From positions 88,307-152,306 of the forward strand of contig NW_026516778.1 of assembly GCF_025766255.1 (NCBI RefSeq): a DNA stretch of 64,000 nt, given 5' to 3'. This DNA is from Zychaea mexicana. Taxonomy: Eukaryota; Mucoromycota; Mucoromycetes; Mucorales; Lichtheimiaceae. Below the pieces are notes generated by a model. The model was not told where the DNA came from. It saw only the letters and a program-made list of their open reading frames with translations, and searched no databases. The translations under genes and the position numbers were made by a program. Position 1 is the first letter of the stretch. Each line of letters opens with the position of its first letter. This document shows positions 24,395-36,486 of this stretch, one piece after another.

Positions 24395-27300
24395 TTATGC
24401 GCCTGTCGATTTCGCTCGTCGATGACGTTGTCCCTCGGATGCTATGGCAATGTCAACAACGGCCATTGCTGCTGCACCTCCGGTCGCAATCACAGTACTG
24501 TCAGCACCAGCAGAAGTACCATAGTCTATGGGTGCCATTTCGTGATGATGATGCTGCTTTCCCTGGTGAAACCCGATACGCCGAGCAGTGCTAGTCGATC
24601 CGTGTAACGAGCTGTCCGTTGCCGTTGTTTCAGTCGGATGCAGCGAGGGCAAATAATTGCTGCCTTCCGATTGATTGTAACGGTGCTGGTGTGACGGAGA
24701 TCGTGTCGAGTGGGTATCTGATGCTGGGTAGTGGTGATGGTTCCTCCAAGTATTATCATTACTATTACCCATGTCGTCATTATTACTAGTGGCGTTGTTG
24801 TTGTTCCGTCGTATTATGCTTTCAGACGGCCATCCTGGTGCTCTTACTGCTGGTGCTGATGTGTCTATCAAGTGATGATGGTTACTGCTGCCTGTACTGT
24901 TACTATGTTTAATACTATTATTGTTGTTGTTGATGTTTGATAATATGACTTCTGCCGATGTTGCTGCTGCATCATGAAAGCCCGTGCTTTGTTGCTGCTG
25001 TGTTCTTCTTATTGTAATCGCCGTATCTGCATCACTCATACTTTGTTGTCGTTGTCGATTTCCTGGTCCTCCTCCGACTACTCCTTCACCGCCAGTACCA
25101 GGGCCGCCGCCACCACCGCCGTTATCATTATTACTACTACTCATTCCACCCATATCATCGAGTTGATAACTGCTAGTGTTTGCAATGGAGGAGGGTCTAG
25201 AATCCTTGTCCTTGGATGCCAGACGGTTCCGGCGATAACGAGATATAATGAACCAGGCTAGCCACCCCAATAAGCCGAGTATGATCAAACTGCCAAACAG
25301 AAAGACAGGAATGGCTATTTGTTTGTTCTGAGCCACCCATGCCTTGAGCGTATTCACTGAACAATCGGATGGAAAACAAGAACCAGCCCCCAAAACAAAA
25401 AAAAGTTATTGTTGTTGTTTTAGAAAAAAGAACCTGGGCCCTTGGAAGTTGTTGAAAAGTTGTAGCTTACATGCTCCAGTACTAACACAGGCACCTTTCT
25501 CGCATATACTGGCAAGGCCACAACCAGTGCCGTCCAGAAAGACGCCACTGAGCACGAGACAGTTGCCTGGGTCCAAGGGATCAGCGCAGCTAATGAGACA
25601 CGAATCTTTTTGAAACGAGCATTCTTCGGTGACGCCAAGACGCATGCCACGCGCGATGCACTGTTCGTCACGAGACGTACAGACGCCAGAGGCACAATTC
25701 ATTGTATTGTTTGCGCAGGCCGACCTGTTCTCTTGATAGACGTCTGCAGGACAGGATGTGGATTCCCCTGTACAGTATTCCGGGATATCGCACTCCGATA
25801 CTGCAGGGCGACACATGGCTGTGGATGGAGCCACGGTGCAGTTGAGACAGCACTGTTGACTATAGTCACTAAAAGAACAAACATTTGTTGTTATGCAATG
25901 TGTAACCATGGTTTCATCAACAAACAAGCAAACAAACAAACAAACATTGATGTCTTGAAGATGTGTCTACTATCCACACCAGACATCTCTCTCTCTCTTT
26001 CTCTCTCTCTTCATGATTCATAAAAGAACTTACTCGCACACTGCACCCGTTTTCAATTTACATGTCTTTGCATGACAACATGCACTATCGGTCAGTCCCG
26101 AATCACATTCTTCGCCCGGTTCCAAAATGCCATTACCACACATGGTAAACGATGTTGTATCACGTAGATCTGGCGCTGTGGTACGCACATTTTAGAACAA
26201 ATTGTTTCCAAAAAAAAAAAAAAAAGGTTATTTTACTTACATTGAAGACAGTAGCCGATATTTGGAAAAGACCCACAAATATCGGATATGGAGCACGGAC
26301 TAAAGTCTTCGCTCGTCACATTGCTCGTCGGATTCATCAGGTATGTGTCACCCGCGCTGCATTTGCTGTCACTTAGTGGACAACAACTACAACCAGAAAG
26401 CGAACAGGGACACGTCTGTGCGGTGCAATCATGGATCGCTCCTAAAATAAAGTAGTAGTTCCATTTGAGGGGTCTATAGAATACCCAATGCTGGGATGGG
26501 CTTTGTTTTTGCCCCCAATCAAAGAACAACATACCAAATCCATGTCCAATCTCATGAGCTACGACCTTCCATTCATCCCGTGTTATTGACGAAACGCCTG
26601 TACCGGATACCCATTCCGATGCTCCGTTTTCTAGATCATTTAAGCTGACGGATTAGTTTTAGCCCGCTTCCCCCTCTTTCTTATGTCTATACTTGCCTTC
26701 AATCTGTTGTGACACTTGGGATTCACACAGTTGGCTTAACCACGCTATTCCAACTTTGACACCCGTGCTAAAAAAAAATAGGGGGGGGGGGGTTAAGTTG
26801 ACGATCAAAACCAAAATTGCCCTCTTTTTGAGACACACATAGTGGGGAACTTACGAGCATTTCGTCATTAAATGCCACAACGCGGCCCCATCATCCCCTC
26901 GTTTTCCACGCCACAAGCTAAAATCTGAAAGCCGATCATTGATGCTATAGAAACTCGAGCATTCCTGGTTCCAATTCTGGCGAGAGCTTGGATGGCGTGG
27001 ACATTCAGGCTGAGACATTTGAATGTAGATCAAGCCGAGCGAGATGTTGAATGTGCGTTCGTAGACAGCCGAGGCAACGTTCCAGTCATTGATGATTTGG
27101 AGTCGTGCAAAGCGGATACTGCCGTAGGATTGGACGTAGGTGCAATCGGCGACTGCACCCATGTATGCAATTTTGCGTGTGCTCGGACATCCACTGAGTG
27201 GATTGAATCGTTTTGTAAAGTGGTGAGGGTTGTTGTTGTCGTTGTTGTTGTTCTTGAGAGAGAAAATGTTTGCATGGAGTGGAGATACCGACGAAGTATT

Positions 27301-28260
27301 TCGCATTCCTGTTAGTTTTTGGTTGAATTGCATTTCTTCCATGGAACACATGAAATCGGCGTCGTCGTCGTCAGAGGATCGCGCTATTAATTGACCATCT
27401 CTTATTGATGACGGTTGTTGCATATCCGAGTCGCGATATATCACCATGGGAGCATGTGATGAGGGTATTGGATCGTCGTCGCGTTTGCTAAGATGGAAAT
27501 TCGTTGTTGTTTTAATATGGTAAATGTCGGATGCGAGCATAAATGCACCTTCAAACAAAGGGTACGGATATGGATGTCTATAACGTATAGTTTGCCGTTA
27601 GATATAACCAAGATAATCGTGAGGGCGGGGATTTTTTCCTCTTCGAAAAATAAATATAAAAGGCACTTTGTTTAATCTTACTCGTCGTCGTCTCGAACAA
27701 TAGTAATTCTCGCCCATCCACTCGCTGTACTACCATCGTCAATCTCAGCGACGCCTTTAAATATTCGATGATCGTGTGGATGTAGAGCTTCTTCGACAAA
27801 ATCATCTATAGAATCGTCGTCGTCGTCGTCATCGTTGTCTGCGTCAGTTTTTCTTCGTCGTTCTCCGTGTCCGTATGTAAGCGTCGTTGCATCCGGATGG
27901 AATAAATCATGATTAGGTGTCAAATGCAAGCTGATACGTGTATCGAATGCAGTAAATCGTAATGTAAAACTATCGCTGTGTTTAATAGTAGTAGCAGGAG
28001 AGTGTTGTTTTGTTGTGTGGTGATGTAGTATTATTTCGGGGTTGTCTAATGGTTCTATTCGGGATATCCGTTCAGCAGGTACAGAATGGCCTAATCCATA
28101 TAAAAAAGACGGCTACGTTAGCGGTTTTTATCAAGTAAGGAAGGAGGTGGGGGGGGGGTGTGGGTGGACCGAGAGTAGCATTCAAAGTGTAAAACGTACT
28201 GCTGATTTGTCCAATGCCGCAAAGTAATACTAAAACGATCAAAAATCGTGAAAGGATCAT
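24395..28260 (-). CDS. ADAM-type membrane metalloprotease (adamalysin plus disintegrin)
   Basis: Nine exons: 28260-28200, 28090-27682, 27577-26855, 26767-26693, 26644-26535, 26441-26241, 26175-26034, 25868-25471, 25356-24395; 1,026 residues. A signal peptide (ILSRFLIVLVLLCGIGQ) opens a propeptide with SFTLRFTAFDTRISLHLTPN and an Asp run. The protease domain has the full zinc site HEIGHGFGAIHD, split by the intron after HGFG. The Cys-rich disintegrin domain begins MCGNGILEPGEECDSG. A membrane helix (IPVFLFGSLIILGLLGWLAW) leads to a long Ser/His/Asn-rich cytosolic tail. It is therefore a type I surface protease. Fungal ADAMs are known in several fungal groups; the substrates are not known. The last splice (25471 to 25356) keeps frame but is the least certain junction. 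Confidence 0.9.
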
Positions 28261-28957
28261 GAGGACCTATTTCTATTAATTCTTGCTTTCCCACAAAAGA
28301 AAGCGGTGGGGTTGGTGTGGGAATGACGAGGAGAAGCGTAACCCGAGAATTTAGGTTTTTTGGCGGATCGAGACTGAACTAAAAGTATAAGGAGGAGGCA
28401 ATGGACTCTTTGAAATAAGCAATTCGAGCCAAGGGTTATATTTCAATATATAAAAGAGAAGAGATCAGCTGTCCATTAAAGCAAGAAAGAAGGGCTGGAA
28501 AATTTAAAAGAATCGAGAGGGTTATAATACTTAGACACACACAAAAAAACAACCCAAATTTGGGACTTGTCTGCCAACGAGATTTTCAGGCACTGGAACT
28601 TCTTCTTGGCACTCCTTTTTATTCGAGAAACATTGTTTAAATCGTCGGATCAAAATTATTATTACTGCTTTTTCTTTCCTTTGAACAACTGCGCGATCGA
28701 TCAGCATTGAGAAAAGCTGATGACACCATGTTGTCGTTCTTGACTGCATATGTCTGTAATGATAAGAGGTTGGTATGCCATTGTTACCTTTCATGACGAC
28801 AGCAAATGTAACACACCACTGATGGATACACAACAACAACGCATTTTTGGTTCAGATTCAGGGAGGTGGAAAGATAACTCCGCAGGAGGTTTCAGTTCAA
28901 TTTCAAGGCTATGTCTTGTTTTCTCAAGCATGTTTTTACCGACTCTATTCATTTTGT
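28261..28957. other. Spacer, no supported gene
   Basis: Promoter side of the ADAM gene, then AT-rich DNA. Short frames on both strands (28531-28839 minus; 28750-29073 plus) lack any recognisable domain. The 3' exons of the candidate minus-strand gene that starts at 29741 may extend into this stretch. Confidence 0.35.
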
Positions 28958-29741
28958 TCATTGTGTATGATATGTACGTAATGTGGCATAAAAGGAGGGA
29001 GGAACTGTATGTAGATGCCTCGATTTCAAGGCGGCACAGGGGAGAAAATCGACATTTACTGTATGTTGCATGAGAGTTAAATCGTTGTTATTGCCATAGA
29101 CGACTACCATGACGTTGTCAATGGCATCAGAGAAACTATCATAGCTCCATGGAGAGAGCAAATGTTGAGTATAAATGTAATACGTTGGAGTTGCTATAAA
29201 TAATCTACTACTACGCTATTGTTACGAAATGTCTAATAAGTGATAACTTTTACGTACATTGAAGAAGCCATCAGCATGATGTCTTACTGCTACTTTGAAC
29301 ACGTCATCATCATCAGCAGTAATTAGCAATGAATAATAAAAGTCTTCTTGCGAGATGATAAAGTGTCGAACCATTTGCAAGTCGAGTTCCATCATCTGTA
29401 CCTGAAGAGAGAAATTAAATTGAGCTCAGGATTATGTCTTGTTGCGGTGCCTTAATTCAATCTGTGTGTCGACGCCGCAATTTTAACGTTGCACCATCGA
29501 GAACTCATGATAGTAATACTCAAGCGCCCTTATTCTTAAATAATGTCAAAGCTTTCTTCTTTTTCTTGAAAAGCCAGCAGATATTGCCGAAATCCATGGA
29601 CACTCCTAGTTGCTTCGAGCATGACAATTCTATCATTTGAAAAAGAACGCTTCTTGGTACTTTTTTGGGATTTAGGTTCTCCACCACTTGCTTATGTAAT
29701 TTGTTATCAATGGAAACTGCTGCATAAATTTTTTGCGGCAT
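28958..29741 (-). CDS. Candidate spliced gene, unrecognised
   Basis: I do not recognise this gene. The two best exons are 29741-29661 (starting MPQKIYAAVSIDNKLHKQ) and 29401-29258 (VQMMELDLQMVRHFIISQED onward); both keep phase 0 with GT-AG sites. A third coding-like stretch near 29180-28990 includes SPWSYDSFSDAIDNVMVVVY, but its frame does not join cleanly to the second exon with the obvious donor, so the 3' structure is unresolved. The soluble, mixed alpha/beta-like composition resembles real protein. A short duplicated-looking segment in the first intron begins QMIEL, similar to QMMEL of exon 2. The alternative is that it is a decayed gene. Confidence 0.4.
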
Positions 29742-29908
29742 GATTGTCGTTCTCCGTATCATACCCGCCTTTGGCGGTCAGACATCAGATCTCTCTCTCT
29801 CACTCTTTTATATTAAAAGAAACTACTAATCAAACACTGACGGTAACCACATTCGCGTAACGTCATTCCCCAATTTTGTAAAGTGGTTTATATTGCCAAT
29901 CATCTACT

Positions 29909-30085
29909 ATGACAAATAACACCAAGACCAGCAACATAGACCCAGCCAATGTCGAAAATAATGAACCTGGAATCGTCAAAGAAAAGCAGCGACAAGAGAA
30001 AGATTCGTTGCGACGCAAAACGTCAAGTTCGGGTGGTATAGCTACGAAGCGTGGCTTTACAAAGCTTGTACGAAACAACAAGTAA
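29909..30085 (+). CDS. Possible 58-residue hydrophilic small protein
   Basis: A short frame starts MTNNTKTSNIDPANVENNEP and ends LVRNNK. It is strongly charged (Lys, Arg, Glu) with no membrane segment or Cys. The composition is more protein-like than its surroundings. A competing frame of 72 codons lies on the opposite strand. I have no homology support. Confidence 0.3.
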   Translation: MTNNTKTSNIDPANVENNEPGIVKEKQRQEKDSLRRKTSSSGGIATKRGFTKLVRNNK

Positions 30086-30551
30086 ATACAAGTTTAAGTG
30101 AAAAAGAGATTGATTCGCGCTATCCATATAAGCGTAGACATTCAGGGCTCCGTCCCAATCCTCTTCTACAGATCCTTTCCTTGCATTTTGTTGCATGCAT
30201 GTACTTTTCGTTTTTTGTGGGAGAGTTCGGTGGTGTAAAAGCGTCTAGGAGAAATTTGTTGTGATAGTAAAGGAAGTAGCGGCGATGGCGCAATGGATCT
30301 TGGTCGCTGGGAGCGTTGTTGGTTTGCTAGCTGCGAATCAACGGAAGATAGAGATACGATGTTGGAATCGAGAAAGATTGTGAGATATCATCAAAGCGAC
30401 GGATTCTCAAAAGATGCACGTTGTTGGGCATGTCGACTTCTGATTTTGGGTCAAAAACCGGTGATCCCCGAGGCTCTCCCTCCATGTCGGAAACCCTCTG
30501 TCTTTACCTGGGCTTGGGACCAGCATCCTTATAGATGGCGACATTATTTCC

Positions 30552-30827
30552 TTACTTATAAATAAGTTTTGGAAGTAGTTTTGACTGTCGGGCTTCTTTA
30601 CTTCGGTCGGGTGGCTGGATTGCCGATCCCTCCCGTACAAGGAATAAGACAGATAGTCTCTCCGGGGCATCTAAAGATGCATTCAGAGTCATTAACTGAA
30701 TTCTGGCTATGGAGAAACGTAGCAACCCTTCCCCGTAGATTATAGAGACTCTAATTTGAGTAGGCAATAAGCCTTCTAACCCCTGAATAAATGTGGACTT
30801 ATCTACCGAAGTGGTCCTCCTCTCCAT
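30552..30827 (-). pseudogene. Retroelement ORF1-like fragment
   Basis: A 91-codon frame begins MERRTTSVDKSTFIQGLEGL and contains SLDAPERLSVLFLVREGSAI and then KEARQSKLL. It resembles the start of the first reading frame of mucoralean non-LTR retrotransposons as I remember it. The frame then stops and no reverse transcriptase follows, so at most this is a 5' fragment. It marks the edge between the gene-dense part and the transposon-rich part. Confidence 0.4.
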
Positions 30828-31540
30828 AGAAGGTTGCCTTGCCTTCGGGCGTATGTTGAATTAACCTCACTTGTTTTACGAAAATTTCGAGACATTTATC
30901 ATTTTATATGATAACTCGGTGTGGTTGGTTGGGCCCTCTCGCTCCTCCGACTGTAGCTTTCGGAAAGAATCCTTACTTGTCACGGGGTCCCGCTCCTCCG
31001 TGCGTATGCTGGTTCTTTCACTTAAATGTCAAACTGTCTGATTGTAGAATCTTTTGGCCTTGTAGAGACTGCTGCGTTGTCATTTATTAAAAAAGCTACG
31101 CAAGTGCTCGGGTGTCTTGTATGAGACAACCATTTTTAAGGCGTTGTGATCAGGTTGCCGACCTTCCTGGACGTGTTTTCGTTTTGTTTGAAAAGATGAT
31201 TTTTGGAATCAGTGTATACTGGAAGAACTGGATGTAGAGCATTTTGATTCTTGCTGCTAAAATCGAATCGTGCTCCATGCCTTGGCAACGTGGTACCCGT
31301 TAAGATAACCAATGTAGCTAAAAACCTTCTGGTGATGTTGTTGGCTCAGAATTGATATTGACGGCGTTTCGTACTTTGATGCCATTATATTCCAGAAGTG
31401 TTATCGGTGCGCTGGTTATGCCGAGCTCTTCTCCTGAGCTTTACAGACGTGTCGCATGCTGATGAATTCGTGGTGCAGCTTACTTAAAAAAAGAGCAAGT
31501 GATGCTCGAAGGTCGTTAATGCATTAATCAAGCCAAGGTT
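30828..31540. other. Unassigned repeat-like DNA
   Basis: No gene, RNA or clear repeat structure seen. Frames are short and interrupted on both strands. Confidence 0.35.
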
Positions 31541-31644
31541 CATATGCCCTTTATGAACCCTGTCATATCTGTTGACAGCATCCACCGGACAACTAAAAGA
31601 TATCTTAGCAACCGCACAAGCATGGATGATGGTTATTGCATTAT

Positions 31645-31905
31645 TTATGTACCTACATCAAATGTGTGGGAGAGGTGGCAATCTGCAAACAAAGCACCCG
31701 ACAATTTTGGGCTTATCTTAATAGAGCCGATTGTGCGAATCACATTGTGATGAATGCCTCCTTCCAAAGAATCCGTACCACGGCAGCATGGATACATGGT
31801 CAAAGCATCATTGTCCTTGCCCATAGTATACAAAAACGAAACGCCTGAGAGATCAAATACTTGACCATCAGAGTTGTCTTCAAGACGTTTTTTGACTGTT
31901 CCCAA
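31645..31905 (-). pseudogene. Relic of the exonuclease-transposon gene family
   Basis: The minus frame holds the segment ALTMYPCCRGTDSLEGGIHH and NVIRTIGSIKISPKLSGALF. It aligns with LTLYRCSRGTNSFEGGIHQN and LIRTIGAFGASVEYVDALLV in the larger copy at about 39,600-39,470 minus. The match is a C-terminal piece of the same gene, with stops on either side. It shows that the family has more than one copy in this segment. Confidence 0.65.
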
Positions 31906-33045
31906 GCCCCTTTGTCTAATAATGACCGATCACTTCTCGTGCGCTTCATGCGAAAACGCTTCCAGACCCATCTCTCGGGGTAGAATGTTATCTATAATAA
32001 ATCTATGTATACATAGTAGTTTAAGCCTAGGATCGTTATATATAAAGAGCAAAACTATACTGTACCTCGGCTTAATACGTCGAAAGATTCAGCTTAGGTC
32101 CCTCAAAAGAGTTTGGTCTCGTGCCGATTCTCGTCTGGCCAGAAAGCTTCAATCCGTACTTTGTCATGTTCAATAAAAACTAGTATGACATCGCACAGCT
32201 TCCTCAAGAACTTATTGGTAAGTTCATGGCGTCGCGGTACGTGGGACCATATGCATCAATTAATTTCCTTGATTGAATAGCGTTGTTGTTGCACTTGGCT
32301 TCATGCGGTATGCTTCCTAATATCTCTTCACCAAATGAATGGCCATCGTTATCTACGCAGGATATTTCGAATTCTTGTACATCTGTCGCTCACTAACCTC
32401 AACAAGCTGCTTTCAACGCCATACATTGATAAGGGTGCAGCACTTTGGCGATTACTTCTCCAATCAATACTTACTTTCGCTCATGCTATTCATACCTATG
32501 TCTTCTTCTTGACTATTCGATTCCTGTGATAAAGTACACAAACTGTGTTTTCGGCTTTCTTTATACTCTAATAAGTAAAAGTTTGAATCTCTTTTATCTA
32601 TTCACTAGGTAGTTAACACGTATACAGAATTACTCACTGTCAACGTCTATAATTGTAATGATACTTGCAACGTCAGAATTGTCAACAATCGTTTCAACTG
32701 CTTTACCTGTTTTGCAACTTACGTACAGTAATCTAATTGTAGTGTCGAGCGCAAAGAATCACCACGGGAAAGAATCCTCGCAATCTTCGCATGTGTAACG
32801 ACACACTTTCCAAATATGTGCAACGGAGTAGAATTTAATCCTACTGCGGATATGACGACGCGCGTTGCTTTCACTTATTTACACTTTACAACACTTTCAT
32901 CCCATCACTCTCACCACATTCTCACCTCCAATGAATTCCAGCGAACTCCAGCGAATCTATTCAAACCGGTCTTCTTCTCCACAATAATAGCCGCGGCAAC
33001 AACGTTTAAGTGAAGTGGAAGTCGCAGCATTCTTCTACTTACCGA
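31906..33045. other. Unassigned DNA between relics
   Basis: Probably degenerate repeat sequence. The part next to 31,905 may continue the relic. No frame is long or coherent enough to name. Confidence 0.3.
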
Positions 33046-33386
33046 AGGCGCACCATGCATTCCAGAGGGAGGTGTCATCACTGCCCCTCTCAGTGATGCA
33101 GGTAAGAAGAGGACAGTTTCCGCTCAGTACGTAAAAAAACTATTTCGTTGCACGCGTGTGTCTTTGTGGCGAGGGCTTTTACATGACGCTCTACAATGAG
33201 ACCGTGCAAGAGGCCGCTGGTATCATTGAGGATTGGAGGAAGACGAGGGGCGAGAAACTCTCATTAGACTTGAAGACGGCCTTTTTTTCTAAGGCCAAGG
33301 TACTGCACAAGATGGCGCAGTACAATGGCCGGATGGCCAGGATGTACCAAGTGCCTCTGGATACAGTGGTCCCCCGCTTTTTGCAG

Positions 33387-33960
33387 CAGCGGTTTTTGGT
33401 GGAAAAAACTGCAAAAAGTGAGGATGAGTATGAGATGTTACACAGACTGAGTTTATTATGTTGATAAACTCACCCCTCCGCTTCGCTTCCAGATGATGTG
33501 AGCCCCTTCGCTTCGCTGCATGTCACATCTGTCCTTCAGGAGCGAGTTTACTGGGGCTCTGCCCTAGACCCTAGGTGGGGGCAATGCCCCCCCACCGCCC
33601 CCCAATTGTTCTTCAAATAATGCTGAAAATATGTTCTCAAAGTATTCTGCTTAAAAGTGATGTCGAAAACAGTTGTGGAAATTTTATTTCAGATCTTGAT
33701 TTTGCAGCTGAATTACTGAAACCACTGGGGATGCTTTAAGGAAAAATAGCATAGGTGTTGCAAATTGAAGTATCCAAAAAAGGATAGTGCTGGGAATGAA
33801 TCGTAACGACCTCTCTCTCTTTCAGAGTAGATAAGTGTCAATGATAGTAAACCAGTTAAAAGATATCGGTGCTGTGCTGAGGCTACTTATTATAACTCAA
33901 CTCTTATATAAAAGGCTGTCATTTCACTCTTAATGTTTATATACTGCACTATCGACATCT
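33387..33960. other. Tigger 5' flank with C/G-rich hairpin-prone patch
   Basis: Non-coding. A patch at about 33470-33600 carries repeated CTTCGCTTCG words and a run of C residues. It is compositionally unlike the AT-rich element that follows, so a further short insertion here is possible. Confidence 0.4.
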
Positions 33961-34131
33961 CCATACCACTATGGTAAAGGAGGATGTTTACTAGTTGAAG
34001 TTTTTCATCTAAACTAAGGTCAACAAAATATTTAAGGTTCATAAAAATTCCTCATATTTACAAAATTATTATATTTTTAAAATTGAATATAAAAAAAATT
34101 GAATTTTCATTAAATATAAAAATATATTATA

Positions 34132-35684
34132 ATGGATAACCAAGAAATAGATGAAAAGATTAATAATGAAGTTAACAAAATTATTGTTAATAAGTGGGAA
34201 TTTTTGGAATATAACTGGCCAATTGTTAATTATAATTACAAGCATCGTACAGAATTAAAACATATTAAAGGTATTGATGATATTAAAAAGATTTTAGTAG
34301 ATAAACTTGGTCATATAGCTGTTTTTTTCTTTTTGGTTGTTTTATATACTAGCTGTGAATATCCTGGCCCTTATTTTGAAGTTGAAAAAGGTTTATTTTT
34401 ATTATATCATTTAGTTTCTGGTGTTTCTGGTGTTGAAATTAATAAGTTTATCCCGCAAACATTATTTCACAAATACTATAAAAAGTTTTGGATAGATGAA
34501 GATAACTATAAAAGGTGAAATAAAATTGTTAATGATTCTATAGAGAATATGTTTTCTTCTTTAACTTTAAGAATTTTATCTTCTTATAATTATAATCCAC
34601 CACTTTTTAAACACATAACTTTTATAATAGATGGTCATGATTTAAGAATTAACTATGTTAAATACTGATATAAAACATGAAAGATTATGGTCATATAAAT
34701 TTAAAAAAAATGGAGTTCGTACACAAATTGTTAGCGATATTAACGATATGATTTTATATGCTTCCAAAAGCGATTATTGTTCTGATAGTTCTGACGGAAG
34801 TATGTTTTTGATCATGAAATTATATAAAAAAATATCTAAAGATGTATTGGCAACAGATAGTGGTTATACTTTATTTGTTAATCAGCTTATAGAACTTGGT
34901 GCGGAAAAAGGATATGATTTATCTTTTAACAATTTTGTTTATCCTATACGCAAAGAAAAGAATATAGATTTAATAGCAGAAGAAAGGCATTATAATGATG
35001 TTTTTGGTAGCTTTCGTTTAAAAATAGAAGACCAATTTGCTGCAATAGGTAATAAATTTTATAGATTTAATAATAATAAATCTATTGTTAAGATGGACAA
35101 CATAAAAGTTTTATAATCTTCAATTTCGTGTTGCTTATTTATTAAAAAATATAAAAATATTTAGTGAAAAGTTTAATATTAATACACAAGCACATCACAA
35201 ATTGTGGGAATCAGATAATTTTGAATTTTCACACGAAGCTAAATTAATAGATATAGTTATTAGCAATTCATCTGAGGCAAAAAACAAATTAGATGAAATG
35301 GTTAAATTACAGGAACAGTTTTTAAATAATTTAAGTATAGATAATACTAATATGATTATTGATAATGAATACAGTGATGAAAATGATAATGATAAAGATG
35401 TTTCCAGCGAAGAAGATGTACCTCAATTCAATGAGAAAAAAAGAAAAAGAAAAGGTAAAGGCAAAGGAACATTAATGGATATAAATAAAATTAGAAATAA
35501 TTCAACTTCTAATATTTCTTATGAAATAGAATCCATAATAAATCATAAATTTGAAAATGATTCCTATATATTCCTAATTAAATGGAAAGGTTATAATGAA
35601 CCCCAAAATAGCTGGATATGAATGAAAAATTTTAATGAAACCAATATGTTAAATAACTATATGAAAGTTAATAAATTAACTTAG
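34132..35684 (+). pseudogene. DDE transposase with C-terminal chromodomain, copy A
   Basis: The start MDNQEIDEKINNEVNKIIVN aligns with the intact protein of copy B. It continues with YKHRTELKHIKGIDDI and DKLGHIAVFFFLVVLY. After a TGA at 34516-34518 the frame goes on through SIENMFSSLTLRILSS and FIIDGHDLRINY (first catalytic Asp). A frameshift near 34657 leads to YKFKKNGVRTQIVSDIND and FGSFRLKIEDQFAAIGNKF (catalytic Glu). Another frameshift near 35110 leads to an acidic/Lys linker and a chromodomain, YEIESIINHKFENDSYIFLI to QNSWI. There a TGA (35619-35621) stands where copy B has Trp. So it is a dead copy with two stops and two frameshifts. Confidence 0.7.
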
Positions 35685-35887
35685 ATAACTCAATACTCTA
35701 CCCTTCCTAATAAAATATCATAACTATGTATAGTTATTTTATTTTATGTAAGATATATTATTTGAGTGTGTATAGTGGATAACGTCGGTTCCTATTATTG
35801 TAATAATCCTTCAAGTACATTTGCTAAGTTAAAACTTCTACTGTTGTATATATATATTTTTCTAGATTTTCTTTTTTTATTCTTTTG

Positions 35888-36322
35888 TTATTTAGTTTTA
35901 TGTATAAAATCACCATCATTCACAATTATGCATGGTATATTAGGATTTTCTATTTTTTTTGTAGATTTTTTATTTTTTTTCTTTGGAACATGAAGTTTAC
36001 TATGTATAGTACAAAGGTAATCAGGTTTATCTCCATTAAGATTAGTATTAATTTTTCTGTGACACATATGGCCATTTTTCTTACCTCTTACATGTATGTA
36101 AGTACACACATTATCGCTTGTATTAACATACCAAAAATAATTAACTTTAACTTTATTAATTTCTTCATTAATTTTTTTTTTCATAATCATCTTCTTACTT
36201 TCAATATCTTTAACTAACATTTCATCTTCAAAATAATTATGCATAACTTGCTCCATTAAATCTTTAATAGAACAAATCATACTATTCTTATTAATAAGAA
36301 GTTCAGTATTTAATATAACCAT
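35888..36322 (-). CDS. Small Cys-rich accessory protein of element A
   Basis: 144 residues, open, convergent with the transposase gene and about 200 nt from its end. The N-terminal half is helical and charged. The C-terminal half has a Cys/His pattern, C-T-Y...RGKKNGHMC..KI.TNLN...PDYLC..HS, followed by a Lys-rich tail (HVPKKKNKKSTKKIE). The spacing suggests a small zinc-binding module. Copy C keeps the same block, RGKNNGKFCGEKIRTNLN then PDYLCCSHS, in a broken frame. So the pair of genes is a shared trait of the element, not a chance neighbour. Its role in transposition is unknown. Confidence 0.6.
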   Translation of the reverse strand: MVILNTELLINKNSMICSIKDLMEQVMHNYFEDEMLVKDIESKKMIMKKKINEEINKVKVNYFWYVNTSDNVCTYIHVRGKKNGHMCHRKINTNLNGDKPDYLCTIHSKLHVPKKKNKKSTKKIENPNIPCIIVNDGDFIHKTK

Positions 36323-36486
36323 TAGAATTGTTTATGCCAAGTAATATTGGAGGTATTTATTTTTATATTAAAAAAAATTCAGTTTTTTTTTAAATAAAAT
36401 TTAACTGTATGCACGATTTCAAACTCCGAGAATAAAAAAAATTGTCAGTTAAGAAAAAATTTAGAGAAAATTTATTCACATCGTGT

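Larger units (their letters stand above)
33961..36470 (+). mobile_element. AT-rich chromodomain-transposase element, copy A (decayed)
   Basis: Strongly AT-rich block compared with both sides. It carries two convergent genes: a DDE transposase with C-terminal chromodomain (34132-35684, plus) and a small Cys-rich gene (36322-35888, minus). The distal end beyond the small gene includes a segment reading, on the minus strand, CGGAGTTTGAAATCGTGCAT. It matches the corresponding end of copy C, CGGAGTTTCAAATTGTGCAT near 51535-51554. Exact borders are not resolved; I use the composition change. Confidence 0.6.

Noticed and set aside
26680..26700. Second GC-AG intron in the ADAM gene (GAAG|GCAAGT)
   Set aside because: A GT donor four bases further (GGCAA|GTATAG) keeps the frame with the next exon; the GC donor does not.
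28750..29073. Plus-strand membrane protein of 107 codons
   Set aside because: It overlaps the better minus-strand candidate gene and has a single hydrophobic run with no family likeness.
34516..35621. TGA read as Trp (alternative code) in element A
   Set aside because: The TGA at 35619 does align with Trp of copy B, but the gene also has two frameshifts and the other TGA words lie out of frame. Simple TGG to TGA decay explains it.
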